This document shows positions 34,301 through 46,217 of a stretch of DNA of 64,000 bases, one piece after another. Position numbers and translations under genes: made by a program. The stretch's first letter is position 1. Every line of letters starts with the position of its first letter. The notes below the pieces were generated by a model. That model saw only the letters and a list, made by a program, of their open reading frames with translations. It ran no database searches and was not told the DNA's origin. Source of the stretch: Astropecten irregularis (lineage: Eukaryota > Echinodermata > Asteroidea > Paxillosida > Astropectinidae); contig OZ020254.1 of assembly GCA_963971285.1 (NCBI GenBank), positions 3,534,001 through 3,598,000 of the forward strand. The letters run 5' to 3'.

Positions 34301-37300
34301 TGGAACTGGGGAAGTGCACCAACTAAATTTTTCTTATTTTCATTCCCCACTTAAAATTTGATAGTGACTTGCTGTTTGAGCTGAGAAAATTGCAGCATGG
34401 CCATCGACCGGTGACAAACACGGACAGACGCGAAACTCTGGAAGAGTTCTTCTCTGACGCATTGCAATCAGGAGACCAAGAGATTCCCCAAGCTAGTGTG
34501 GAGAGGCAGCAAGCTCGGCAGCAAGCCAGGCGACCGGAAAGTGTCTTGTCCGAAGTGCAGGGCTTGTCAGAAAGACGACCGGTGACGTCAGTCCTCGGGA
34601 GCCAGTCATTCCGCCGCAATCTTGAAGATGTCATCCGCGGAACCCTGGTCCGTCAAGATCATGAACTCCAACGGGCAATTCGTTTGCGGTCAGCTGGCTT
34701 CAACCCAGGCACAAGTGCCAGGGCTGCTCCCTCCACTGTTTCTTCTGACACTTACCAACAGCACATTGAGAACTTGAGCCAGTTGAGTCACTCCTCGCAA
34801 ACATCTTCAAGTTCTAACATTGGATTGGCCGACGTGTCAGTCTTCTCACCCCCATTGGCTCCACCTCTGCCCGCACAGGGAATGCCAATCCAACCTCAAA
34901 TGCAGGTAAGTTTGGTCTTTCAATTTCGTTGAAACATAATTAACACAATTTTACAAATTGTATTCTACCACAATTTTACAATTTGTTTTGTACTGTATAT
35001 AAATGTAAAATTTGCACCCAAATGTGCACTTTCAGCCCTCAGCAATGCAGCCAGTGCAGCTGAACCAACAGCAGTGGCAGCAACAGCAACCATGGCAGCA
35101 GCCCCAGTATTCACAGTGGCAGCAACAGCAGCAGCAGGCGTACCAATGGCAACAACAGCTGCAACCATGGCAACAACAGTCGCAACCATGGCAACAGCAT
35201 CCGCAACCATGGCAACAGTTTCAGCATCAACCGTTCCCACAGCAACAGCAGTTTCAGGGCCCGGTACTGCCACAACAGCCATGGCTGACACAGAACAGGT
35301 AAAAAATGTCATCTGGTTGGATTCGGTGGCCAATTTCATGAAGCTGCTAAGCACACAAATTTGCTTAGCACAAAAATGTCTTGCCCAATGAAATTTAATG
35401 TGGAAAGACGATAGAAGCATTGTACAGATTTTTTTGATTTTTTTTTTATTTGCTATCAATTTTGTAACTGCACATAAGGCTGCAGCCATGACAGCTTCGC
35501 TGTTCTGGTTTTTTAGTTGGCATCAAAAGTTGGAATTAGGGGAGCAATTTTAACGCTTGCCTCGCCGCTGTTTTCTCTAAATACGCCACTGGATTAATCT
35601 GTGAGATCTCAACATGTCTGTGATTTATTTTCTTGATAACAGCAATGCACAGCAACCAAATGCTGGTGGCACGGATACAGTTGCATTCCTGCAGAATGTG
35701 CATAGGGAAGAAACTGTGTTTGAGATCAGCGACGTTGTACAGCGACAAGTGGTCTCCTCAGTGCTGAACAGTGAATTCAGAGGCACGCTAGAAAATACGT
35801 TACTGGTACGTAATTATGCTTATAATAGCTCAAATGTGTCCATGCAACAGTTTCCTTACTAATGTTTTCATTAGTTTTGTTGATGATGATTATTTTGGTG
35901 AATGGAGACCTATTTACTGTATGTACTTGACAAGGTATATGCCATTAGCCATTTAGGTGACTATAAGGAAAGACTGTATTGGGACTAGAACCTGGGCCCC
36001 TTTACTGTAAGCAAAAATTCTTCACTAATACGGTAGCAGACTTTTTTTGCTTTCGTTTAGCGTATTTCATGGGAGAGTTGCCTTTTTGGGGTAAAGGTAA
36101 GCAAGGACTTCCTGCAGAATGCATATATGACAGTGCGTTAGCAGAACAAATTAAGGTTAGCCTAGAAATTCTTCGCTAATCAATTAAGCACCGAAATTCT
36201 TGCTTACAAATTCCATGAAATAGATTTCACATAAAGGAGTGCCCGTAAGCACAAAAATAGGCCATAACGGATTCCATGAAATTGGGTCATTGGTTAAATA
36301 GAGTACTGGTACTCGTATTTGAATAAAATAGGTCTAAAAAGTTTGTTCATCTCATTCTCCATTTTGTCCTTTCTTATGAAAAAATCCCAACTTTCTCAAC
36401 ATTTGCGTCTTCCAAGATTGCACCATTTGTTTCCTTGCTATAATGATACAACTCATTGTGTCCTGTTGATTTAGGAGATAACAATATTCGATATTTATTC
36501 GTGCCACATCACAGAATCACCTACAGCGTACTGGAAGTGACGGACTGAGCGTACAGAACTACATCCAGTCACTGCCGCAGAGTACACAGCACAGGCGCAA
36601 TGACTTCAGCCATCTTGGAATCCAAGCTCCTAGCAGGCAGTCACAATTCACCCCATCTGCATCTGCGTCTGCATCTGCAACTTGGGTAAGTCTCTAATTG
36701 GTCATTCAAGGGATTAGGGCGCCCTCTTTTTATTACTGTGGTTCTCATTTCCGACCGACCCATATTTTGGGCTCCGACCGAAGAAAAAAACCACTTTTTT
36801 TTGCTGCCGACCCTGTCCAGAATGACATAATAAAAAACAAAAACAAAAACAAATTGTGCCAATAGGCCTACAAATTTTTATACTTTTTATCACAGAAATA
36901 ATACAAAAATATTCAATCGAGATTACAGTGAATACAATTAACATTTCTCATAATTTTCTTAAGGTTTTTGTGTATTCAGCCTGATTTTTTTTCCACCAAA
37001 CTTTTTTTTTGTCCGACCGACCGACCGACCCTCCCTCAAGGTGAAAAGGAAATGAGAACCACAGTTATAAAAAGGGGCGCCCTTATTTCGTAGAAGACGG
37101 GCCAGTCTTGTCTACTTCAGCCTCCTGTGCTGCATCTGGCCCCGTTATGATTACTCCACATACACCATGTTTTGCTAATATTGTGCATCAAAATTCAGGC
37201 ACAAAACATGTCGTGCGGTCCTTTTTGCAATCTCCTGGAACATGGCAGCTGGCTGTAATTCTTGTCGAAAAGGCTAAGGAACACGTTCATGATGCTTGCA

Positions 37301-38628
37301 CAAACGTTGCTTTATTCCTTAGATGCTGAGATTTTATTTTCTAAGGGTGCATTCGTTTTGCTCCCCCGGGTCGACACCAGTCAACCTAGTCCCCATTCTA
37401 TCACTTGTTTTGTGCAGTATAGCACGGCCATTCCCAGTGTGGGCTGACCCGTGTTAGCTAAACGAATGCACCCAGTGATTAGATATTGCATTGGCACAAA
37501 AAGGCATCCATGTGCATAAAGTATTTGGTTCTGCTATGAAGACTTTCATGCATTATATAATAGATATCAGTTTTTAAGTGTAATGAATTAATGAGTCCAA
37601 CGTATAGTAAATCCTGAAATGAAAAATAATTTATTTTCTACTGATAACGAAGAAAATCATACTACTTTTTGAAATATTTCTCTTACATAATAGCTGCACT
37701 GGATGTCATGTGTTTCAGACAATCTGGAAGGACTGCAGTTTATTTACTGGTATTTTCTTTTTTACACGCCTACATTATTTTTGAGTTCTTTTGAATGATC
37801 TTTCCCAATACTCAGGCTGGTCCCGAGATGGAAAGGATGCGGCAACAGATGGAAGAGATGCAGACCATGCTACGCTTGACCTTTGAACTCCAGTTAGATA
37901 TGCAGCGATCTATCCGACAGGAAGTGGCTGCTGCCCTCATTGGTCAATCCCAGACAGGTATAACAGAAGGAGAAAGGAGTTATGAATATTATAATAATAA
38001 TTATAATAAATCTGAATTTATTCCGCACACTGCACACATCTGTCCAAAGACACTTCTGGCGCACATATCCCTGGTCATCGGGCTACATTCCAGAAACCAT
38101 CTCAACTCCGAGTATACAGCCCAGGCTACTTTAAAGCACACAGAGGCTAATCAAACCACAAAGCCATCTCTGCCCTCACAGGTACCCATCCAATCCTGGG
38201 TGAAAAGGAGCGTTATGTGACAGAGCCTCTTGCCCAAGGCCGCAAGCACCACTAACCCATGACTGGTTTCGAACCCGCCAGACCACTAGCCACAGCATTT
38301 ACAGTATGAATATACCAACCATCCTATCCCAAGATTTTTCTCTTATTTTAACAAGCCTCAACAACAATCCAAGAACCTGAATGTTTTCCTTTTTTCAGGA
38401 CCCAATAACCCTGCTGTGAATGTTCCTATCCCGCCCAGCCAGCCAGCCAGCGAGGGCCAATGTGTCATCTGTCTGGAGAAGTCGGTGGACTCTGTTCTGT
38501 ACCAGTGTGGTCACATGTGCTGTTGCCTATCGTGCGGCTTACGACTGAAGACTATGGGTGCCCACTGTCCCATGTGCCGTGCACCCATCAGGGATGTCAT
38601 CCGGGCATATAGATGCCAAAGGGACTAG
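31327..38628 (+). CDS. RING-type E3 ubiquitin ligase, seven coding exons, 580 aa
   Basis: Exons: 31327-31559, 34365-34905, 35036-35298, 35643-35805, 36515-36685, 37816-37957, 38399-38628. All junctions are in phase with GT-AG ends, and the sum is 1743 nt. The start is the first ATG after an in-frame TAA and has a favourable A at -3. Residues 1-77 are acidic and Ser-rich. A helical module, ERRPVTSVLGSQSFRRNLED (148-167), recurs as QRQVVSSVLNSEFRGTLENT (379-398). Residues 259-346 are Gln/Trp/Pro-rich. Residues 458-500 form a coiled coil ending LQLDMQRSIRQEV. The C-terminal C3HC4 RING uses C526, C529, C541, H543, C547, C550, C561 and C564 and ends PMCRAPIRDVIRAY. The RING resembles Neuralized, but no Neuralized repeat domains are present. 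The module-coiled coil-RING order is like a plant RING family. Substrate and pathway are unknown. Exon 5 has an alternative in-frame acceptor 12 nt downstream. Confidence 0.92.
33129..33627. mobile_element. Long-TIR MITE family M in RING intron 1
   Basis: Inverted arms of about 70 bp start CCTTTTCACACGACGCC and include CTCTCAACCATTGAGA and GGTTGCGAAATCTTAC. An inner second pair (GTCCTTTCACACG) suggests nested symmetry. Confidence 0.88.
34050..34205. mobile_element. SINE-derived palindrome in RING intron 1
   Basis: AAAAATTGACTGGAGCAGGA through ACCAGAATGTACC is followed by GGTACAGTATTCTGGTGG and TCGAATCCCACTCCAGTCAA. The two SINE tails face each other, as at 18425. Confidence 0.8.
36715..37083. 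mobile_element. MITE family G in RING intron 5
   Basis: The inverted ends are AGGGCGCCC then TTTTTAT, with CTGTGGTTCTCATTTCCGA. Inside are GGTCGG or CCGACC runs and A- or T-runs. It matches the element inside 17570-18105 and starts 23 nt after the exon 5 donor hexamer. Confidence 0.88.
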
Positions 38629-38686
38629 GGGATGATGCTGGATTTACATTACAAAAGGGATTTGTTTCATTTTCCTGCAAACCTAT

Positions 38687-38967
38687 AGACCTTTCTTTTG
38701 CAACGTCACAGCCCTAGTTTTTGCCAACCAAGATGGCAGAAACTTGTCAAAGCCGGGCATAACAAATAACCACAATTTGTACACAACGTTTTATAAAGAT
38801 TGAAAGATATTGCTGAATGATGGTATGTATTTTAAATTGCTAAGGAAAGTTTGCACAAATGTTGACTTTGGTCACCCCGTCTTTCGAGAAGACGAAATGA
38901 TTTGCAACATTTGACCGCCCATGCCAACCACTGACCAATGTTTGTAAATAAAAGAAAGGTCTATTTG
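38687..38967. mobile_element. MITE family L in the RING gene 3' region
   Basis: TAGACCTTTCTTTTGCAACG and AAAAGAAAGGTCTA are the ends. A reversed copy is at 62170-62490. An AATAAA at 38947-38952 lies inside its right end, so it may supply the poly(A) signal. Another AATAAA is at 39023-39028. Confidence 0.82.
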
Positions 38968-39329
38968 ATCAACAGTTAATGATCAGACGGTTGTGATAAT
39001 ACAGTGTCAATTTTTCTACATTAATAAATATGCAATTGATGCAATTGCTTGATTAATAATCTTATTCTGATTTGAATAGAGCATATTTTGCATCTTATAA
39101 TTATGAGAAAATGTCATGTTTGTTTCTTTGTTCAAATGATGAATACTCTTTCTTTGTGTGAGCAATTTCAGATGGCAAAATAAGAGTATTAACTGTGAGA
39201 GGATGACCAGATTTAAGACAAACTTGGAATTTTGCTCTATTTTACAAAAATGTTGGCTCTCTGCAGACTGCCAACCATTTTGAATTTCACCCTGAGAAAA
39301 TAAGATCATCCATAAGATCATCAACCACG

Positions 39330-39425
39330 AGGGAAACTGACTGAATTTTTTAAGTTATTGAAAGGTGAACAAAGAAATTTGACAGTCAAGTTTTCTTTTG
39401 TTCACCTTTCAATGAGAGAAAATGA
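39330..39425. mobile_element. Minimal SINE-tail palindrome
   Basis: CATTGAAAGGTGAACAAAGAAA type sequence is followed almost at once by its complement ending GTTCACCTTTCAATG. This is the same tail as at 18425 and 34050, but the tRNA-like part is reduced to TTTGACAGTCAAG. Confidence 0.7.
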
Positions 39426-41048
39426 GAATTATATTTAGGATTGCTTATAACTAACAAATCCTATTATTAAAAGTATATAGTTAAGTTTAACAATTGTAAA
39501 ATTTCTAAAGATTAGAAATTATATATTTTAACAAACTTTCTAATGATTAATAATTATCTAGTTTAACAGTTAAAACTTTTTAAAAAGATTTATCTTTATA
39601 AAGCAGTTAAGATAATCATATATTTTTACCTCGTAGATTGTTGGTTAAACACAATTTTGCAAACTGAAGTTCAAAATAATGTATGTCCGTTGTTGCTAAC
39701 CCTCTATTCCTTGCTGTTACTCTTTCTTCGGAAGGTTTTAAATTACCCCGTTTGATAATTTTTCTAAAGGTCTTAGTTTTTGTCTTGAGGTAAAAAAGAA
39801 ATGAACTTCAACTGCATACTTGATAATGAAAGACACATGAGTGGCCTTAACAAGTACATGTATATATGTCGAGTCAAATAAATTTTATGCAGATAATGAA
39901 CCAAATCCAAATAAGTTACAGTATTGAACTACAATTGACTTTTGGAAATAAGTTAAATTCATTCGGTCGGCCTTATTTTGTCCCCAGCACCAATACATGG
40001 AACAAAATGTGAAGGTAGACAGATGTGCGCTGGTGAGATTGTGTATAACTTCCATTAGGGGATATCAGGTTGAGACAACCATGGTAATTGCCTCACTGCC
40101 CCTGGGGGCTCGTAAGCATATGTTCCCAGTTCCAGCCACCAAAAAAAAATGGAATTTTCTTTCTCTGAGATGCATTTCAAATCAGTTTCAGGAAATCTGT
40201 ATCATTAAGTACAACTTGTTTGGGTTAAAGTGCTATCTAATAAAATATTTGAATTTTTTTACACTTTGGTTGATGAAAATTAGTGTTGATGAAAATTTCT
40301 TAACAGAAGTTAAGTTTGCTTTTGAGGTTTGGTAACTTCGTATTTCCAAAGCGAACTTGTAGTCATAAGTTCACAACCATCACCTGTGTTCGCAGTTATT
40401 ACAACCCATTTAGCTCAGTCCTGTGTCATGTTAAATCATGGCTTTTGATCTGGTCATATTTTGGGAATTTAAAACATCTCTTATGAAAACTGGTGGCATT
40501 TGAGTCGATTTTGAACAGTTTGGCGATACATTTCTGAGCGCCTTGCATGTGTTGTATGGTGTGAATTCAGCCGTACTTTGGGTATAGCGCCCTCGCTTGG
40601 CTAATGTGAGGCTTTTATAAACAGGTAGATGATGCACAGTATGTACTCTACACATACAATGTACTGCTGTCCAAAGATTATGGCGCGTGCTCTGATCTGC
40701 TGTCATGATGATCTCGCATAATTATTATGGAGGTTCCTATCTCCATGGTTATTATTAACATCCACTGCACATGACTAAGTACAACCCCTCAACTTCGCCA
40801 GGAGAAAACCTCTAACAAAGAGTCTTTCAGGTTTTGCGAAAAATTAAAAAAAATTATCATGCCCAAAAGATCATCGATCTGGTAAAACCATCATGACCAT
40901 AGCTGCATGGATAATAAGGCCAATATTGTTCTCCGTTTAAATTTGAGATTTTGGTAGTGAATTGATAAATGAAAGCTCAAAACATTTTTAAATAGTTCAA
41001 AATGCCCGAATTTACCTCATTCTAAATTATAATTCTTCATTCTAATAG

Positions 41049-41138
41049 GTTGCTATGGTAACGTATATTTGCCGCTGCACACGTGTGACTTTTTTTTTCG
41101 CGGCTTCTTCGAAAAGACGATACCTATCAGTGACGTCA
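41049..41138. promoter_or_regulatory. RFX X-box next to a perfect CRE
   Basis: GTTGCTATGGTAAC (41049-41062) is a near-ideal X-box. TGACGTCA (41131-41138) is a palindromic cAMP response element. The surrounding 250 bp is richer in CpG than its neighbours. No transcript is evident beside it. Confidence 0.5.
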
Positions 41139-41649
41139 GAATAAGGTGTGATACCTTTGACACTAGAGGTCGCCCTGTTCCCACACCTCCAATATACATG
41201 ACGTTCATGCAAGGTGCACAGTGCACACGTGTCCGTAAAAGTTAATTTAGGAGTCTTTGTGTCGAATCGGATGTCATGCGTGAAATGTAAATCCATTGTT
41301 CGCGGTCAGGAACATTGAAAAGTGTTGTCAACTTATAACTTGTAAGTTTATTACAATCATATTTACATGCGCATTATTCCCAAAGAGACAAACAAATTGG
41401 AATTTTTGAATGGCAATTGAGTTGTCCAGGATTCGGTTGAATTGAATTTTACGCGTTGCCTACCCACATGACCCACTCAGTGCCACCTGGCCTGTGGTGC
41501 CGGATGAAATCAACCGTAATTCGCAATGCCAATAGTTTCATTTGTTGAGATTTAGCCCAGGGATTTAGCCTAAGCATTTTTTATCAAAGAAAACTCAGTT
41601 ATAATAGTTTATGTATTTAAAAGAATGACCCAACCCTGCAACTGAAAAC

Positions 41650-41861
41650 AGTATCATCTTAAGTCTTTTCTCTTTTACTTTTGATCTTTTAAAAGATTTT
41701 TGGTCGTTGTTTTACTAATTTCTTGTTAATTACACATTTTCAGGCGGAAAAAATTCAACGGTATGTTTGTACCACCACCATCTTCATACCCTGTAAGTTA
41801 TACATAAATCTGTGAACATTTCTGTTTTGGTTCCTTACCAAAGTATGATACTACCTTTAAG
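41650..41861. mobile_element. MITE family A, half copy
   Basis: Only the reversed left half remains, from the central GATCTTTTAAAAGAT to the terminal GATACTACCTTTAA. Confidence 0.8.
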
Positions 41862-43217
41862 GTTGAAAATAAAGGCATACATACAAAACCCAAGACATAC
41901 TAGAAATAGGCCTACATCTTATCTTGCAAGTTTCAGTATATTAAACTAAAGTTAGATGATAAATGACCTGGTGCAATTGCAGCTAGGCTATTCACTATCA
42001 ATATTCAGTGAAATCCTGTATAATAAATCATTGAGCTTACAGAATGAAACTCATTTAACATTTAACATTTTCCGGGGGGATTTGTGCCACTATTTAGCAA
42101 AAAAGTATGCATTATTGGAAATATCACTAATTAATTATGCATAAATATCAATTAATCCTGCCGGTTGCAGTGCAATAAAGAAATTGCATTAAACATTGAA
42201 CAAGAGCTATATAATACCTAAGCAATTCCTGTTTGTGATTGTTATTTGTTAAGATTGTAGCTGGTAAGCAAGAACTAATTAGCCATGAAACTAATTTTTT
42301 TCCAAATCACTTGTAGTAATATTATTGGGTATCATTGCTGAATTAGTCTTGGTTCACGACGTTGTTGGTGTGGATAATCGAACCAATTACCTGCATTGAC
42401 CAACACACGCATACATATACACGTACGTACGGACCTGTCTCTAACAACAGAGAGGTCTTTATGTATTATGTTACGTACGTATGTGTGGGTCAGTGAGGGG
42501 AATCAGTTCGTAAGTTTGAGTAATACTAGTCTGCTGTAGGTATAGAGTCTTGAAATAAACAGAAAAGTGCTAAACTGGAGTAATCATTATTCCAGCATTT
42601 TAAAGGAACGATCATGACGAATAAAATAACACAGCAAATGCAACAATCTAGAGTTGAAACATCAACTATTTATCAGTGGCCGTTGCATGAATTTAACAAG
42701 CAACTCATCTTTACTGGCAAAGGCAGGTCACATGATTACTCACATCAGATATTAGCAGTCAATAAATCTCAAAGTGACGTACATGCACAGCCCATGGGAT
42801 AGGGCTTTACTATGAGATGATGTATAGCTTTTCATCATTCACCTACGCAAACAGCTAGTATTTTGGGGGGAAGTCAAAGTGTGAAGAAGTGACAGGTCTA
42901 GTCTTAATATGAGACAGGTGATGCTTTAAGACCCTGTAGGCTTATAGGTGTAGACTTTACAAAATGTTGTTTCCGCACATTTTGTATGATATACAACTAC
43001 GGGCAATACCGGCTCTGATGGCAGGATTCTCTTATTGATAATTCATGCTTGTTTCCAGGTTAGCATCTCTTGCTCATCCTTCATCCGTATTTTGGTTTGC
43101 ATAATGACATGTCAACTCGTTTTATTTTCACCTCCCTTATGGAGATCTGCGGTACAGTATTGCATCAAGAATTTGATCTACGATTGAAAGCTCTGAGGAG
43201 CAAGGAGAGTGAACTGT

Positions 43218-43630
43218 ACAGGGTGTCCCAGAAGAATGCAACACTGTGTCGGGACCCATTATTTTCTAATTAAACTGTTAATCACTTTAAGATTCAGATA
43301 TGTGATACAGCCATGTCTTGGCTATCACCATGTAGAATTTAAGCATATTTGGTCTGAAATTGGCGAAAATATGACCAATTGAAAGAGTACTCCTTAAAAA
43401 CAAATTTGCAAGGATAACACGCATAGTGGTCAATACGCACATAATGTGTATGAAAGAAAGATGAAAATCAGGTTTTGAGGTTGGGTAATTCAGTCTTATT
43501 TTTTGTACTCAATTTTAGTTCAATTTTGCTAAAATTCAACATTGTGATAGCCAAGACATAGCTGTATCACATATCTGAATCTTGAAGTGATAAACAGTTT
43601 AATTTTCATAAAATAGTTATCGACACAAGT
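43218..43630. mobile_element. MITE family H
   Basis: Second copy of 6540-6947. It starts ACAGGGTGTCCCAGAAG and holds the GATTCAGATATGTGATACAG arms and CTTGGCTATCACCATGTAG. Confidence 0.8.
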
Positions 43631-43804
43631 GTTTTCTTGACACAAGTTTTTTTTCCCATTCTTAAAATAAAATGAATTGTCATATCAATTGCACTCTCGT
43701 ACTTTCTACTCACTTTGATTATGCTAAATGATTTAGGTATATAGGCCAAGGCCTAATACAAATTACAGGGTATGTGTAAAAAGTAAACAGTATGTTAGAA
43801 ATAG

Positions 43805-43905
43805 GGCTATAGCTACATGTAGCTCAACAGTTAGCTAGAGCACTGAGGTAGTGTTTTGGAGATTACAGGTTTGAATCCCACTCCAATCTGGTTTCTTATT
43901 TCTCC
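43805..43905 (+). mobile_element. Diverged tRNA-like SINE
   Basis: TAGCTCAACAGTTAGCTAGAG and GGTTTGAATCCCACTCCAA are degenerate A and B boxes. It lies directly before MITE A at 43907. Confidence 0.65.
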
Positions 43906-43906
43906 T

Positions 43907-44252
43907 TTAAAGGTACTATCATACTTTTGGTAGCATACCGAACTTTACAGATTTCCCTAGAACTTACAGGGTATAAAGTTGGTGATTGTAGAAACATACC
44001 ATAAATTTTTTTCTGCCTGAAATGCTGTATTTATCCAGAAAAGTGTGAAACCAGTGACCAAAATCTTTTAAAGATAAAAAATAAAACAGAAAAGACTTGT
44101 AATACTGTGTCCGTTTTCACTGTTTTCTCAAAAAGTGGGCACCGTATGGGACTGAAATTTTCACAGATGACTGTTACTGTATCTGTCTTGATATTTTTAC
44201 CCATGAATCTGTATTTTTTTGACAAAAAAACAAAGTATGATATTACCTTTAA
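43907..44252. mobile_element. MITE family A
   Basis: TTAA lies at both ends (43907-43910 and 44249-44252). Most of the core is present, with deletions in the left arm and in the central hairpin. Confidence 0.87.
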
Positions 44253-44339
44253 TTGCTCCATATGTGTCTTAATAGATTCTTAGTATGTAGGAGAATGTGT
44301 GTGGTTTTATGGCTATACTTATTAGGAACTAACTTTGTG

Positions 44340-44760
44340 GCACTGCTAACATTGAGTAGGACAGCTAAGTGGGTAGAGCCCTGGGGCCAATTTCATGGAG
44401 CTGCTCAAGCTTCAAAATTTGCTTACTATTTAAGCATGAAAAGTCTTCCTTGATTAAACAGGATTACCAACCAAATTTCCATGTGATGTTTACTGCTTCT
44501 GACTTGTATTCGGCCATTGTTTGCTGAGCGTAACATTCACAAGGAGTTTTAGCTGTATGCCATACTGATATTATTGAAGGTTTTTGGTGCTTAAGCAAAT
44601 ATTGATGCTTAAGCAGATCTATGAAATTGGTCCCTGGTATTCATGAGGCTAAGAATCAGCCCCCGCATCAGTCATGTTCTCTGCCTTCCCTCACCTTCAA
44701 TTGACTTAAATTAATCCACCCACCCTATTTAATCCCCTCGTGGTTAATCTGATGATCCAA
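44340..44760. mobile_element. SINE interrupted by MITE family B
   Basis: GGACAGCTAAGTGGGTAGAG is a SINE A box region. After it, a family-B MITE (about 44385-44638; ends GGGGCCAATTTCATGGAGCT and ATGAAATTGGTCCC) intervenes. Then SINE-type tail sequence resumes (CAATTGACTTAAATTAATCC, CCTCGTGGTTAATCTGATGA). Confidence 0.75.
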
Positions 44761-44963
44761 AATTTCAAATGAGTTGTGAATTTAAAACAATTTATGAACA
44801 GATGGTTGCAGCATTATGAATAAAGAACTATATTTGGAATTATAAGGTATATATCTATAAATATTTTCACGGTGAAAGTTTACACTTTTAAAGCATTGAA
44901 ATACATGTGTGTGCCAAGGATTCTCACTTTGAGGATTATCAAAGTTTTATGTCCATCCCATCA

Positions 44964-45210
44964 GGGGCCAATTTCATAAAACTGTTAAGCACAAAAATGT
45001 GCTTAGCACAAAAATGTCTCGCCCAATAAAACAAACCACCATTGAAAATTCCATTTGATTTTGATATTCATGGTCAGCGAACAACAGCCAAAGAACAATC
45101 ACAAGCGATACACAACACGTGGAAATTTGGTTGTTAACCCTGTTTTTATTATGACAGAAATGTCATGCTTAGCAAATTTGTGTGCTTAACAGTTTTATGA
45201 AATTGGCCCC
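44964..45210. mobile_element. MITE family B, TTAAGCACA subfamily
   Basis: GGGGCCAATTTCATAAAACT and its complement are the ends. The interior (GAACAACAGCCAAAGAACAA, CACAAGCGATACA) matches 60348-60590. A half copy lies in RING intron 3 (35328-35393). Confidence 0.88.
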
Positions 45211-45329
45211 AGAACTGTTTTGCTTTGACATTTATTTTGATCAAGTCTAGGTTTTCAGTCTGCTAGCTTGGCTTTGAGCCTGAAAATTTGAAGCCAATTT
45301 GACCATTGTTTCCCAATGAGGGGCAGCCA

Positions 45330-45600
45330 GTGGCATTACTAGGAGGGGCAACAGGGGCACGCGTGCCCCGGACGCCACTTTATAGGGGGCGTAAATTATT
45401 GCAAAGGCAAAAAAAAGAAGTAGCTGTACTTTTGAAATTATTGGAAATCTAATCCGATGAAGTTTGAACAAAGAAAGAAAGATTCCAATTTCAAATTGTC
45501 TGATTTTTTGTTCTTTTCATTGGCATCAGAAGTTGGAATAAGGGGCGCAATTTGAGCACTTGCCCCCGGCACCATTTTCCCTACTTACACCACTGTGGGC
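45330..45600. mobile_element. Diverged element related to family J
   Basis: It starts CAGTGGCATTACTAGGAGGG and ends CTTACACCACTGTG. The interior AGAAGTTGGAATAAGGGGCG and TTGGAAATCTAAT recur at 61340-61600 and, truncated, at 35515-35592. Confidence 0.7.
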
Positions 45601-46124
45601 AGCATTGCCACAAAGGTTTCACAGTTCAGTGCATGAGTTCCATGGTCATTTCTACATAATGACCAATTTCAATGGACAAATTTAAAATGGTCTGTTGCTT
45701 AGCCCACTTTGGTGACCCTATATATTATTGTATGAGTTGCCATATGCGCTGTCTTCTCTTTTGAAAAGCAAAAATATCCTTTGTCAAGTGAAGTGCATCA
45801 AATGTTTACACTTATGTATGAAATTAAAAAATTAGAATCTATCGACAAATAATTGTGGTTGTTGTTAAAGATGACATCATAGTCACAGCTGGCCAAAAAT
45901 TGCCCATCGATACAATTGACCAAACTAGGGACACTGATAACATGCCTTATTGCAACTATAGGAATTTCGGACAAATAAAAATCCCTGCATTTTCATCATA
46001 TTCATTGATCTATTATTGGTCTTGTGATTTTCCTTCAGATAGAATGAACCACAGATCAATACAAAGCCTGACACCAATTAAAACATCAGGTACGTGTATC
46101 TTATTCTCTATGGGAGTTCACAGT

Positions 46125-46159
46125 TCAGGCTCTGGTTCAGGCTCTGGCTCTGGCTCAGT

Positions 46160-46217
<58 letters not shown>

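Noticed and set aside
38416-38628. Stand-alone 70-residue RING protein
   Set aside because: It is the last exon of the seven-exon gene. The acceptor at 38397-38398 and phase match to exon 6 support the join.
31327-38628. Neuralized (NEURL) orthologue
   Set aside because: Only the RING matches. The Neuralized repeat domains are absent and the rest has a different architecture.
41042-41296. 84-codon minus-strand open frame over the X-box region
   Set aside because: No recognisable protein features, and CpG-rich promoter-like DNA often has fewer stop codons.
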